DNA of 64,000 nt from Balneola sp. (lineage in GTDB: Bacteria; Bacteroidota; Rhodothermia; Balneolales; Balneolaceae): assembly GCA_028284195.1 (NCBI GenBank), contig JANQSE010000008.1, forward strand, positions 1 through 64,000. The letters run 5' to 3'. The position numbers and the translations under genes are program-made. Under the pieces are notes generated by a model that was given only the letters and a program-made list of their open reading frames with translations, had not been told where the DNA came from and made no database searches. Numbering within the stretch: position 1 is the stretch's first letter; each line of letters starts with the position of its first letter. Shown here one piece after another: positions 44,741-54,273 of the stretch.

Positions 44741-46741
44741 ATGAGCCTTAGTAACAAGCAAAAGTCATACATCAGAAAGCACGCTAAAAAGAAAAGTGCA
44801 AAGAAGATAGCTTCTGATCTTAATACTGAAGAATCTGAAATACAAAACTATCTAGATGAAATCGATACCCCGCTTGCATTACATAAGAAAATCTTCTTTT
44901 ATGTCTTTACCTTTTCTGTTCCCATTCTATTCTTTGTGCTTCTCGAAAGTGTTTTACGGATTTCAGATTATATGGGTAATACCGACCTTTTTACAGATGC
45001 AAAAATCGAAAGTGATGAATACCTGGTTCCAAATCCCAATTTTGCATCACGCTATTTTTTCTACACGAACGTAATCCCAAACCCTTCGATAGATGTTTTT
45101 TTAACCGAAAAGCCCAAAAACAGTTACCGCATATTTGCTATGGGAGGGTCCACCGCTGCAGGATACCCATATAGCTACAATGGTACGTTTTCAAGTGTTG
45201 TTGATGATATACTGCAGGATGCGATGCCTAATAAAAATGTAGAAGTAATAAATGTGGGTGTTTCTGCAGTTAATACTTACACCTTGTACGACCAGTTAGA
45301 TGAGATCATAGAGCACAAGCCGGATGCAATTATGATTTATGCCGGGCATAATGAATTTTATGGAGCTTTAGGTGTGGGCTCGAATGAAAACCTTGGGGCT
45401 TTCCCTGGTTTCGTCCGTTTTTATCTGAAACTTCAACGATATAAAACCTTTCTTTTTCTCCGTAATGTAATTGTAGATAGCGGAAAGTGGTTTGCATCCA
45501 AGTTCGGCAATGGGCAACAAGAACCTCAGGGTACACTTATGGAGAGAATCGTGGATTCTCGAAGCATTGAACTAAATAGTCCGAAGTATAAAATGGCCAT
45601 GCTTCAGTTTGAAAGCAATCTTACTGAGATTCTGAGTACATTTTCTGAAAATGGAATACCTGTTTACATTGCCAGTGTTGCCAGTAATTTAAAAGATCAT
45701 ACTCCTTTTGTTGATATCGCAGATGGAGATCAGCCTTCAGCTCTTCAATCATACACAGAAGCAGAAAAAAAATACAAAGAGGGAAACTTCGAAAAAGCCT
45801 TCTATAAATATACGCTGGCTAAAGATCTGGATGGCTTAAAATTCCGTGCACCAAGCGAGATTAACGAAATCATAGAAAAACTTGCTTCAAGCCATACCAA
45901 TACTACTTACGTTCCTGTTGAAGAAGCTTTTCAAAAAGAAAGCGAAAATGGAATTGTAGGGTTTAACCTAATGCTTGAACACCTACATCCCAATAAAAAA
46001 GGATATTTTTTAATTGGCAAAACATTTTCCCAGTACCTGTTAAAGAATCTTGAACCTGAAATCGACAATCTTGATGCTATTAACTGGAATGAATATTTCG
46101 ACAGGATGCACCTCACTTATTATGACGACAGAGTTGAATGGCACAGAATTACCACACTAAAACAGGGATTCCCCTTTGTTCAAAGCGGAACATTAAATCC
46201 GTACCAATTTTCTTACACTCCTATTGATTTTGTCGATAGTTTAGCTTTTGCAAATGTACACCAGAAATTAGGCTGGGATCGAGGAAAAGTGCAGGCAGCT
46301 CGGTATTATGAGAAGTCAGGGAACTATGATAACGCTATTAAAGAATACCTAGGGCTTGTGCGAAATCAGCCTTGGAACGACTCCCCGTATATATTTGCGG
46401 CCAGGCTTTATCTCGACCAGGGAAAGTTCGATAAAGCTGAACCCTTACTTGAAAAAGCCAATGAATTGGACAGTGAAAATGCTTTTGTTACTAAAATGCT
46501 TGGAGCAATTGAGCTGAATAAAGGAAATCTTGATCCATCTATTACATTACTGGAAAAATCTATTCAACTTAACCCTAATGACCCACAAGCGATCTTTAAC
46601 TTGTCGGGAGCATATGGGAGGAAACAGCAGTTTAATAAAGCGTTGGAACTGGTAAATCGCGTAGAACAATTAAATCCTAATTTTCCGGGATTGAGAGATT
46701 GGAAACTCCAGTTACAACAAATCACACAATCAAGAAAGTAG
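44741..46741 (+). CDS. SGNH/GDSL-type hydrolase with TPR repeats, membrane anchored
   Basis: A 666-residue protein. A short basic, HTH-like N-terminus (SYIRKHAKKKSAKKIASDLN) is followed by one membrane helix (about 50-71). The SGNH domain has the nucleophile S137 in MGGSTAAG, a conserved YAGHNEFYG block near 200, and HLHPNKKGYFLIG with the likely catalytic Asp/His equivalent. The C-terminus (about 515-665) is a series of TPR repeats such as NYDNAIKEYLGLV and FDKAEPLLEKANEL. Probably modifies an envelope glycan or ester in the periplasm. It is 3 bp after the adenosyltransferase gene. Confidence 0.8.
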   Translation: MSLSNKQKSYIRKHAKKKSAKKIASDLNTEESEIQNYLDEIDTPLALHKKIFFYVFTFSVPILFFVLLESVLRISDYMGNTDLFTDAKIESDEYLVPNPNFASRYFFYTNVIPNPSIDVFLTEKPKNSYRIFAMGGSTAAGYPYSYNGTFSSVVDDILQDAMPNKNVEVINVGVSAVNTYTLYDQLDEIIEHKPDAIMIYAGHNEFYGALGVGSNENLGAFPGFVRFYLKLQRYKTFLFLRNVIVDSGKWFASKFGNGQQEPQGTLMERIVDSRSIELNSPKYKMAMLQFESNLTEILSTFSENGIPVYIASVASNLKDHTPFVDIADGDQPSALQSYTEAEKKYKEGNFEKAFYKYTLAKDLDGLKFRAPSEINEIIEKLASSHTNTTYVPVEEAFQKESENGIVGFNLMLEHLHPNKKGYFLIGKTFSQYLLKNLEPEIDNLDAINWNEYFDRMHLTYYDDRVEWHRITTLKQGFPFVQSGTLNPYQFSYTPIDFVDSLAFANVHQKLGWDRGKVQAARYYEKSGNYDNAIKEYLGLVRNQPWNDSPYIFAARLYLDQGKFDKAEPLLEKANELDSENAFVTKMLGAIELNKGNLDPSITLLEKSIQLNPNDPQAIFNLSGAYGRKQQFNKALELVNRVEQLNPNFPGLRDWKLQLQQITQSRK

Positions 46742-46750
46742 CTAACTAAT

Positions 46751-48097
46751 ATGGCATTAATGATCTCTGTCTCGGGAATTCGAGGCATTTTCGGAACCGA
46801 TTTAACCCCAGAAAACCTGGCCCGCTTTACTGCAGCCTATGGAACATGGCTGAATGGCGGAACTGTTGTTTTAGGACGTGATTCAAGGGTTACTGGTGAA
46901 ATTTGTGAAGATATAGTGGCTTCTACCCTCGCAAGTGTTGGATGCAATGTTATTAAAGTCGGGATTGTACCTACACCTACTGTTGCGATGGGAGTATTAA
47001 GACATAAAGCGGATGGTGGAATTATCATTTCTGCCAGTCACAACCCTGCACAATGGAATGCTCTGAAATTATTGAACAGCACCAGCGAATTCATGACAGC
47101 CGATCAAGGAAAAGAAATGATCGCCATAGCAGATAAAGGTGAATTCAACTATAAAATGTATAATGAGATAGGAAGCATTTCAGAAGATAATGACCTGTTG
47201 CAATATCATATCGAGCAAATCCTTGCACTGCCCTACATCAATCCTGAAGTAATAAAAAAAGCTGACCTATCCGTCGCGGTTGATGCCGTAAATGGTGCCG
47301 GGTCTGATGCTGTACCTATGCTTTTGGAACAGCTTGGAGTTTCCTCGATTCATAAAATTCATTGTACTCCAAACGGTTTATTTCCTCATAACCCTGAACC
47401 TCTACCGGAGCATTTAACAGAAATTTGTGATCTGGTAAAACAAACCGGTGCAGATATCGGAGTGGTAACCGATCCTGATGCCGACCGACTCGCCCTTGTA
47501 GACGACTCCGGTACTTTATTCGGAGAAGAATATACTCAGGCAACGGTATTCGATTTTATACTTGGAAAAAAGCCTGGTGCTTCTGCTACCAATCTTTCTT
47601 CATCAAGGGTAGCCGATGATATTTCAGAGCGATATGGACAAAAATGCTACCGCTCTGCTGTCGGCGAAATAAATGTGGTCAAAAAGATGCAGGAAGTTGA
47701 TGCTGTTGTTGGAGGAGAAGGAAGTGGCGGTGTTATAGTACCGGATTTACATTATGGAAGAGATGCATTGGTTGGTATTGCAGTAGTGCTGCAACATTTG
47801 GCGGAGAGTGGTAAAAAATCATCCAAATTGCGTGCTACCTATCCGAATTACTACATGAGTAAAAGTAAAATGGAGCTCGATTCTTTAGGAAAAGACGCTG
47901 ATGAAGTACTCAATACTGTTGAAAAGCACTATGCAGATCTGAATCCGATTACGATTGATGGGGTAAAAGTTGATTTTGAGGAAGGCTGGGTTCATCTTCG
48001 TAAATCAAATACCGAACCGATCATTCGGATTTATTCTGAAGGAAGCACGCTAGTTGAAGCACAAGCTTTTGCAAATAAAGTGAAAGCTTTATTCTAA
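46751..48097 (+). CDS. glmM: phosphoglucosamine mutase
   Basis: A 448-residue alpha-D-phosphohexomutase that converts glucosamine-6-phosphate to glucosamine-1-phosphate for peptidoglycan and LPS. The phosphoserine is S96 in SASHNP, the metal site is DPDADR, and the C-terminal phosphate loop is RKSNTEPIIRIYSEG. GEGSGGVI is the sugar-binding loop. This short type in the Bacteroidota is annotated as GlmM, though phosphomannomutase activity is also possible. Confidence 0.87.
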   Translation: MALMISVSGIRGIFGTDLTPENLARFTAAYGTWLNGGTVVLGRDSRVTGEICEDIVASTLASVGCNVIKVGIVPTPTVAMGVLRHKADGGIIISASHNPAQWNALKLLNSTSEFMTADQGKEMIAIADKGEFNYKMYNEIGSISEDNDLLQYHIEQILALPYINPEVIKKADLSVAVDAVNGAGSDAVPMLLEQLGVSSIHKIHCTPNGLFPHNPEPLPEHLTEICDLVKQTGADIGVVTDPDADRLALVDDSGTLFGEEYTQATVFDFILGKKPGASATNLSSSRVADDISERYGQKCYRSAVGEINVVKKMQEVDAVVGGEGSGGVIVPDLHYGRDALVGIAVVLQHLAESGKKSSKLRATYPNYYMSKSKMELDSLGKDADEVLNTVEKHYADLNPITIDGVKVDFEEGWVHLRKSNTEPIIRIYSEGSTLVEAQAFANKVKALF

Positions 48098-48127
48098 ATT
48101 CCTTCTGTATTTAATTCAGAAGTTATT

Positions 48128-49024
48128 ATGAAGAAAATCACCGGAATCTGTCTGCTACTCTTTATTTTCATGTTTTCTGCTTGTGCTCAGAAGCAAGAAA
48201 ATCAGAAGTCTTCAGATGCAACGGTTTCTATTGATGAAATCAGCTATACGGAAAAGGATGCTGAGATTTTTGCAGACATACTTTCAAAGTTCAAAGATGG
48301 ATCTGAAAAACCGATTGCCACTTTAATCCCTGAGATAGGAAAATATTTTCTTGGAAACGAATACGTAGCCCATACTCTTGAGGTCAACGACAGCGAAAAG
48401 CTTATTGTTAATCTCCGGGAACTGGATTGCACAACTTATGCAGAAAATTTACTGGCTCTGGCGCGTACATTGAAGTCCGAGAACCAGACATTTGAACAAT
48501 TTGCAACAGAGATTAAGAAAATCCGCTACCGCGATGGAGAACTGGATAAATACCCTTCCAGGCTTCATTATTTCAGCGACTGGATTTATAACAACAGAGA
48601 TAATGCCCTGGTAACAACTCCTGCTGATAGTTTTGGTAATCCATTTCCTAATCAGGTTAGCTTTATGAGTAGCAATCCTGATAAATACAAGCATTTGGAT
48701 AACAACCCGGAATATGTCTACATCATCGAGCAGCAAGAAAAAGAAATAAACGGGAATAACTACTACTACCTTCCTAAAGAGCAGATTGCTGATTATGAGC
48801 ACCTTCTGCGTCAGGGGGATATTATCGGCTTAACAACAAGTATTGAAGGTTTGGATGTAGCACATGTTGGTGTTTTGGTTGAGCAGAACGGAAGACTTCA
48901 TTTATTGCATGCATCTCAATCTAATCTTAAAGTTGAAATCTCTGATGAACCTATTTCTTCATTCCTGAAACCAAATTCAAAGAATACGGGAATCATGATC
49001 GCCCGGCCTGTAGAAGTTAATTAG
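48128..49024 (+). CDS. DUF1460 (N-acetylmuramoyl-L-alanine amidase-like) lipoprotein
   Basis: A 298-residue lipoprotein (lipobox MFSAC, Cys19). The NlpC/P60-like DUF1460 domain has the catalytic Cys101 in LDCTTYAEN and His in LDVAHVGVL. Family members act on peptidoglycan stem peptides or muramyl linkages in the envelope. Length fits. It lies 30 bp after glmM and may be co-transcribed with it. Confidence 0.88.
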   Translation: MKKITGICLLLFIFMFSACAQKQENQKSSDATVSIDEISYTEKDAEIFADILSKFKDGSEKPIATLIPEIGKYFLGNEYVAHTLEVNDSEKLIVNLRELDCTTYAENLLALARTLKSENQTFEQFATEIKKIRYRDGELDKYPSRLHYFSDWIYNNRDNALVTTPADSFGNPFPNQVSFMSSNPDKYKHLDNNPEYVYIIEQQEKEINGNNYYYLPKEQIADYEHLLRQGDIIGLTTSIEGLDVAHVGVLVEQNGRLHLLHASQSNLKVEISDEPISSFLKPNSKNTGIMIARPVEVN

Positions 49025-49068
49025 TTAGATTTACTTTACTCCGAGACAATATTTACCTAAAAACCTTC

Positions 49069-49175
49069 GTCATGCTGAACTTGATTCAGCATCTGTGGGG
49101 AAGTAATTCTCTGAATAAAGAAAGTCTACAACAACACTTCAATCACTACAGACCCTGAGTCAAGCTCAGGGTGAC
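49069..49175. repeat. dispersed hairpin repeat, copy C
   Basis: Starts GTCATGCTGAACTTGATTCAGCAT (hairpin 49072-49092) and ends with a second hairpin, ACCCTGAG (49152-49159) with CTCAGGGT (49165-49172), then GTGAC. The outer ends GTCA/GTGAC and paired hairpins are the hallmarks of the GTCAT family in this window. It fills most of the gap between the DUF1460 and msrB genes. Confidence 0.8.
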
Positions 49176-49274
49176 AACTCTGCTCGTACATTAGTCTTGA
49201 TATTCATTGGTTATTACCTTTTCTCTCTATTTACTTTCACCCCTTAATCCACGTTCTTTAAGGAAAAAGCCACT

Positions 49275-49733
49275 ATGATTAAATGGATTGATGTACTTAA
49301 TTATGCCAGAAATGGAAATCCTGAACCAGATCGCAGAGTTGAAAAATCAGAGGGAGATTGGAAAAAGGAACTTACTAATGAGCAATTTGCCGTAACCCGT
49401 TTAAAAGGAACCGAAAGACCCTTTTCAAGCGATGTATGCAGCAAATTTGATCCCGGAATTTATGCCTGTATCTGTTGCGATACCTTGCTTTTTGATGCCG
49501 GTGAAAAATTTGAGAGTGGCACAGGCTGGCCTTCTTTTACTCAGCCAATAAAAGAAAATGCTATTGCCTATCATAAAGATACTTCTCACGGTATGATACG
49601 GGTAGAAGTAACATGTAACGTTTGCGATTCCCATATAGGTCATATATTCCCTGACGGCCCTGAGCCCAGTGGATTACGTTATTGTGCAAATGCAGTCAGT
49701 TTAAAAAAAATGGAGGAAACTCATGAAGCCTGA
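49275..49733 (+). CDS. msrB: peptide-methionine (R)-S-oxide reductase
   Basis: A 152-residue enzyme that repairs R-methionine sulfoxide in proteins. Zinc ligands are C65-x2-C68 and C114-x2-C117; the substrate motif is GTGWPSF; the catalytic Cys137 is in RYCANAVSL, a small variant of the usual RYCxNS. No signal peptide, so it is cytosolic. Its last bases overlap the DinB gene by 11 bp. Confidence 0.93.
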   Translation: MIKWIDVLNYARNGNPEPDRRVEKSEGDWKKELTNEQFAVTRLKGTERPFSSDVCSKFDPGIYACICCDTLLFDAGEKFESGTGWPSFTQPIKENAIAYHKDTSHGMIRVEVTCNVCDSHIGHIFPDGPEPSGLRYCANAVSLKKMEETHEA

Positions 49734-50166
49734 TACACTATCACAACTCTTTGCCCGGGATTTTGAAACACTCGAAACAGAGATCCATAATTATTCTTCC
49801 GAAGAAAATCTTTGGATCAAAGAATCCGGGATCAATAATAGCGGAGGAAATCTGGCATTACATATTGCCGGAAACCTTGAACATTTTTTTGGATCAGTAA
49901 TCGGAAAAACGAATTACATCCGCGACCGGGAATTTGAATTCAATGGTAAGGTTAACCAGGAGGAACTAATCTCAAGAATCCGCTCTGCAAGAAAAGTAGT
50001 GAACAATGTTCTTTCTGAAATGAATCCGGATGATTTTGCAGAGACTTACCCGTTAGAGCCTTTTGGTTTTGCTATGAGTACCGAATTCTTTTTTGTACAT
50101 CTGTACAGTCACATGAGCTATCATCTTGGACAGGTAAATTATCATCGGAGATTACTGGACAAGTAG
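49723..50166 (+). CDS. DinB family / DUF1572 protein
   Basis: A 147-residue four-helix protein. Histidines in NLALHIAGNLEHFFG (H47, H54) and HMSYHLGQVNYHR match the metal-binding pattern of the DinB superfamily, which includes thiol-dependent transferases. Overlap with msrB suggests a shared oxidative or thiol stress setting, but the reaction is unknown. Confidence 0.8.
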   Translation: MKPDTLSQLFARDFETLETEIHNYSSEENLWIKESGINNSGGNLALHIAGNLEHFFGSVIGKTNYIRDREFEFNGKVNQEELISRIRSARKVVNNVLSEMNPDDFAETYPLEPFGFAMSTEFFFVHLYSHMSYHLGQVNYHRRLLDK

Positions 50167-50175
50167 CGCGTCAAA

Positions 50176-50565
50176 TTACCAGGGCTTTTCCAGGTCTTCT
50201 TTGGTATAAGTATGATCCCGAAAATCGAAAAGGCTTCCCTTTTGTTCTTTCAATAAAAGCGGATCATTTCCAAAAAGACGGAATAACAAAGCAATAGGTG
50301 TAATAAAGAGAAAGAAGGCCAATCCCAGAATCAGCGGATTCATCACTCTGCTAAGTAATTCAGCAAGTTTATACCATAACCATACAATACGATCTCCCAC
50401 AGGCTTTATAAACACACAAAGCAATCCGACTACTAAAGCAGCATGGGCAATATATTCATTGTCAAAAATGGCTGCAAGAACCAATAAACCGGTTACAATA
50501 ACCAATTGGGCCTTGGCTGTCTCAGCATCCTGTTTTATAAAGTCCAGATCGCGTTTAGGAAGCAT
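50176..50565 (-). CDS. SxtJ-like membrane protein
   Basis: A 129-residue protein with three or four hydrophobic segments. The segment WYKLAELLSRVMNPLILGLAFFLFITPIALLFRLFG matches the pattern I recall for SxtJ, a membrane protein of unknown function that accompanies carbamoyltransferases. It is 6 bp after the DUF5989 gene and downstream of the carbamoyltransferase, reproducing the sxtI-sxtJ-sxtK type association. Confidence 0.72.
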   Translation of the reverse strand: MLPKRDLDFIKQDAETAKAQLVIVTGLLVLAAIFDNEYIAHAALVVGLLCVFIKPVGDRIVWLWYKLAELLSRVMNPLILGLAFFLFITPIALLFRLFGNDPLLLKEQKGSLFDFRDHTYTKEDLEKPW

Positions 50566-50571
50566 TGCAGA

Positions 50572-50721
50572 TCAGAATAAGGTGTAAATGAATGGTGCAA
50601 TAGATGATCCGCCACCAATCACGATTAAAAATCCAAGCAGTAGCAGTACAACAATTACCGGAGCAAGCCAAAACTTTTTGCGCTCTTTCATAAACTGCCA
50701 TAAGTCTTTAAGTAAATCCAT
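50572..50721 (-). CDS. DUF5989 family small membrane protein (SxtK-like)
   Basis: A 49-residue gene, too short for a usual length cut-off. It encodes MDLLKDLWQFMKERKKFW, a hydrophobic helix LAPVIVVLLLLGFLIVI, and a tail GGGSSIAPFIYTLF. The GGGSxIAPFIYTLF ending is the DUF5989 signature. Start at 50721, stop 50574-50572. It sits between the carbamoyltransferase and SxtJ-like genes on the same strand, separated from the former by a 115-bp gap containing repeat copy D. Confidence 0.8.
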   Translation of the reverse strand: MDLLKDLWQFMKERKKFWLAPVIVVLLLLGFLIVIGGGSSIAPFIYTLF

Positions 50722-50734
50722 TTTCTTGTGTTAA

Positions 50735-50807
50735 GTCATTCTGAGACTACTGCCGAAGAATCTGTCCGATGTACTCGCTAAGATCCTTCGCCTTCACTCA
50801 GGATGAC
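50735..50807. repeat. dispersed hairpin repeat, copy D
   Basis: Starts GTCATTCTGAGACTACTG and ends CACTCAGGATGAC, with GAAGAATCT and AAGATCCTTC in the middle. Both ends are inverted copies of each other. It lies between the carbamoyltransferase stop and the DUF5989 start, within an otherwise collinear gene set. Confidence 0.85.
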
Positions 50808-50836
50808 AAATTTCAACAGAAGATTTTATGCTAAAT

Positions 50837-52681
50837 TTAATCCTTTTCAAATTCGATATTCTCAGTCCATTCGGGCTGTTTCTTCTTGTCAAAAACATAC
50901 TCACCAATTACCAGATAATCCATCTCTGTATTCATAAAACACCGATAGGCATCTTCCGGGGTACAAACGATGGGCTCTCCACGAACATTGAAACTGGTAT
51001 TCACTACCATTCCACATCCTGTTTGTTTCCGAAATGCTTCAATTACATTCCAGTACTCAGGATTGGTATCCTTATGTACCGTCTGGATTCGGGCTGAAAA
51101 ATCTATATGAGTAATAGCAGGAAATTCAGATCTATTTACGGCCAGCTTTTCGCGGAGTGGGAATTCATTGTAATTCTCCGGCAACTTGTTTCTGTGTTCA
51201 TCTTTAACTGGCTGTACCAGTAACATATATGGAGAATCTCCTTTCAGATCAAAGTACTCTTCTGCATACTCAGCTAACACCGAAGGAGCAAATGGCCGGA
51301 ATGACTCCCTGTATTTAATCTTCAGATTAAGCTTTTTCTGCATATCGGTTTTGCGTGGATCGGCAATAATACTTCGTCCTCCTAATGCCCTGGGACCAAA
51401 TTCCATCCTTCCGCTAAACCAGCCTACAACATTTCCATTATCCAGAATCTCAGCAATTGAATCATATAAATCCGGGCCTTTCTGGGATTGATACACCGCT
51501 TTATACTTTTTTAAAGACCGCTCAACATCAACCGGATGATATTCCGGCCCCAAATATGCTCCAAGCATTGAATCAGGAGCTTCCGGATTTCTTCCTTTAT
51601 CAAAATAGATATGATAAGCAGCCAATGCAGCTCCTACCGAGCCTCCTGCATCCCCTGCCGCTGGCTGAATATAGACTTCATCAAAAATACCGGTATTCTG
51701 AAGCTTGCCATTTCCCACGCAATTCAAAGCTACTCCACCTGCCAAACAAATATTCTTTGATTTTGTAAGCTCTTTTGCTGTTTCAGCCATTTTGATAACG
51801 ATCTCTTCTGTTACCATCTGAATAGCAAGTGCTAAATCAGCTTCATGTTGTTCAAGCTCAACTTCTTCTTCTCTTTTAGGAAAACCAAATAACTCTTCCC
51901 ACTTCTTGTCCTTTACCATCCGGAGCCCGGCTGCATAATCAAAATACTTTTGATTGAGCCAAATGGAACCATCTTCTCTGATATCAATGAGCTCAGTTTT
52001 AATCTTCTCAATGTACTCAGAAACAAGCTCGGAATCGGGGTTTCCATATGGTGCCAACCCCATAAGTTTATATTCCCCGGAATTTACTTTAAAACCCAGA
52101 TAGTAAGTAAATGCAGAATAGAGTAGCCCAAGAGAATGCGGGAATTTTAATTCCCTCAGAATTTTAATCTTGTTTCCATCTCCATGGCAGATAGATGCTG
52201 TTGCCCACTCCCCTACTCCATCTATCGTTAAAATGGCTGCGTCCTCAAATTTAGAAGGAAAAAACGTGCTAGCGGCATGACTTAAATGATGCTCGGGAAA
52301 CAATAAAACCACATCTTCCTTCTCGTAATCACCCACTTCTTTCAGGGAATCATAAATTAATTTCTTAAGAAACATTTTTTCTTTTAACCAAACCGGAATT
52401 GCTGTTACAAACGACCTTACTCCTCTTGGCGCAAAAGAAAGATAAGTTTCCAACAATCGCTCAAACTTCAGGAAAGGCTTGTCATAAAAAACTATGGCAT
52501 CCAGTTCATCAATACTTAAACCTGCCTGTTCCAAGCAAAACCGGATTGAATTCTTTGGGAAAGCAGCATCATACTTAATTCTCGTAAAGCGCTCTTCCTG
52601 AGCTGCAGCTGCAATATTTCCTTCCTGTATCAAACAGGCTGCTGAATCATGATAAAAAGCCGAAATTCCAAGGATATTCAT
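50837..52681 (-). CDS. carbamoyltransferase (NodU/CmcH/TobZ family)
   Basis: A 614-residue two-domain enzyme that makes a carbamoyl-adenylate and transfers carbamoyl to a hydroxyl group of a small molecule or sugar. The N-terminal Kae1/YrdC-like part opens ILGISAFYHDSAACLIQ and has metal-binding His residues in EHHLSHA (131-135); the C-terminal domain carries SGRMEFGPRALGGRSIIADPR. The full length is typical. With DUF5989 and SxtJ partners downstream it forms a conserved trio of unknown product. It is divergent from yicC. Confidence 0.88.
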   Translation of the reverse strand: MNILGISAFYHDSAACLIQEGNIAAAAQEERFTRIKYDAAFPKNSIRFCLEQAGLSIDELDAIVFYDKPFLKFERLLETYLSFAPRGVRSFVTAIPVWLKEKMFLKKLIYDSLKEVGDYEKEDVVLLFPEHHLSHAASTFFPSKFEDAAILTIDGVGEWATASICHGDGNKIKILRELKFPHSLGLLYSAFTYYLGFKVNSGEYKLMGLAPYGNPDSELVSEYIEKIKTELIDIREDGSIWLNQKYFDYAAGLRMVKDKKWEELFGFPKREEEVELEQHEADLALAIQMVTEEIVIKMAETAKELTKSKNICLAGGVALNCVGNGKLQNTGIFDEVYIQPAAGDAGGSVGAALAAYHIYFDKGRNPEAPDSMLGAYLGPEYHPVDVERSLKKYKAVYQSQKGPDLYDSIAEILDNGNVVGWFSGRMEFGPRALGGRSIIADPRKTDMQKKLNLKIKYRESFRPFAPSVLAEYAEEYFDLKGDSPYMLLVQPVKDEHRNKLPENYNEFPLREKLAVNRSEFPAITHIDFSARIQTVHKDTNPEYWNVIEAFRKQTGCGMVVNTSFNVRGEPIVCTPEDAYRCFMNTEMDYLVIGEYVFDKKKQPEWTENIEFEKD

Positions 52682-52795
52682 TCCAAAAAGTATAAGAAGA
52701 AAGAAGATACAAATCCGTATTTACATCCCAATGGTTTCTTACTATTGTTGAGTTTACGTACCTTTGGCCTTATAAAAACTCATCTACAATTCTTT

Positions 52796-53677
52796 ATGAT
52801 TATTTCAATGACGGGGTTTGGACGGGGCGAAGCCGCTGATAACGGCATATCTGCCACCGTTGAAATCAAATCCCTTAATAGTCGATATCTCGACTTATCT
52901 ATTCGTTTACCACAGCGTTTACAAGACAAAGAACTTGCTTTGAAAGAGTTGGTTCAGAAAAAAGTAAGCCGTGGAAAGTTAAACATTAGTGTTCATGTAA
53001 CTGAATCAGATACCGGAGAGCCTCATATTGAAGTGGATGAGGTAAAAGTGAAAGCGTATGCACGCATTCTCCGCCAGGTTCAGGAAGCTGCTGAAATTAA
53101 AGGAGAACTTAATGTTCGCAACATAACTGGTTTTGGCGATGTTTTTATCACCAAAGAAGATGACAAAGAAATTCTAACCCGTAAATGGAATGTAGCTTTA
53201 CAGGCATTAGATAATGCTATTGAGAGCTTGGTAGCTATGCGTACCCGCGAAGGAGGGCAGTTAAAAAATGATTTGTTAGAACGAATAGGTAGTATTGAAG
53301 CCAACCTCAAAGATGTAGAAAAAGTAAGCCTGGGACGCATAGAAGAAGTTCGGAATAAACTTAAGGAACGGATTCAGCAATTAATCGACGATGAGAGTTT
53401 TGATAAGGAGCGACTGGAAACTGAAGTGGCTGTAATAGCCGACAAAATGGACATTACTGAAGAAATTGTACGAATGCGCGCCCATTTAAAGTTTTTTATG
53501 GAAGCCATCGAGCAACCTGAACCGGCAGGCCGGCGATTGAATTTTCTTACTCAGGAAATGAATCGTGAATTGAATACCATTGGTTCAAAAGCAAATGACT
53601 CAGATATTGCTCATCACGTAGTGCGTTCGAAAGAAACGTTAGAGCAAATAAGAGAACAGGTACAAAATGTGGAATAG
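52796..53677 (+). CDS. YicC/YloC family endoribonuclease
   Basis: The ATG at 52796 gives MIISMTGFGRGEA, the hallmark N-terminus, and 293 residues; the open frame upstream to 52649 overlaps the divergent gene's start and is not used. The C-terminal RLNFLTQEMNRELNTIGSKA block is conserved. E. coli YicC is an endoribonuclease. It is immediately followed by gmk, a frequent pairing. Confidence 0.92.
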   Translation: MIISMTGFGRGEAADNGISATVEIKSLNSRYLDLSIRLPQRLQDKELALKELVQKKVSRGKLNISVHVTESDTGEPHIEVDEVKVKAYARILRQVQEAAEIKGELNVRNITGFGDVFITKEDDKEILTRKWNVALQALDNAIESLVAMRTREGGQLKNDLLERIGSIEANLKDVEKVSLGRIEEVRNKLKERIQQLIDDESFDKERLETEVAVIADKMDITEEIVRMRAHLKFFMEAIEQPEPAGRRLNFLTQEMNRELNTIGSKANDSDIAHHVVRSKETLEQIREQVQNVE

Positions 53678-53698
53678 AGATCAGACATCTCAATCCTA

Positions 53699-54268
53699 AT
53701 GGAAGGTAAATTAATCATATTGGTTTCGCCAAGTGGAGGTGGAAAAAGCACGATCGCAAAAAAGCTTTTTGAGGATTTTGACAGCCTGAAGTTTTCGGTT
53801 TCTGCCACCACTCGGCTTCCAAGAGATGGCGAAAAACACGGAGTTCATTATTACTTTTTAAGCGATGCCAAATTTGATCAAAAGATAGCTGAGAATGAAT
53901 TTCTGGAATGGGAAAAATTTTATGGCGGCAAGCGCTATGGAACACTACGATCAGAGGTTGATAAGAAGCTAAAATCAGGCTATTTTATTTTGCTTGACGT
54001 TGAAGTAAAGGGAGCTGTAAATATTAACGATATCTATGGCGACAAATGTCTGAGTATATTTATTCAGCCACCTTCACTCGAAGTATTAAAACAGCGTTTA
54101 GAAAGCAGAGGCACAGAAAATCAGAAAACTCTGGCTTTGCGGCTTGAACGCGCTAAAGAAGAACTTACATATGCCGATCGTTTTGATCGGGTGATTATTA
54201 ATGATAATCTCGACACTGCTTACTCTCAGGTTAAGGAAGCCGTTTCGGGATTTATGAATTCAAAATAG
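53699..54268 (+). CDS. gmk: guanylate kinase
   Basis: A 189-residue P-loop kinase that phosphorylates GMP. Walker A is SGGGKST (12-18), then TTRLPRDGEKHGVHYYF binds GMP, and later segments include FLEWEKFYGGKRYGT. Normal length. It is part of yicC-gmk-rpoZ-coaBC, a common bacterial gene order. Confidence 0.95.
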   Translation: MEGKLIILVSPSGGGKSTIAKKLFEDFDSLKFSVSATTRLPRDGEKHGVHYYFLSDAKFDQKIAENEFLEWEKFYGGKRYGTLRSEVDKKLKSGYFILLDVEVKGAVNINDIYGDKCLSIFIQPPSLEVLKQRLESRGTENQKTLALRLERAKEELTYADRFDRVIINDNLDTAYSQVKEAVSGFMNSK

Positions 54269-54273
54269 ACAAT

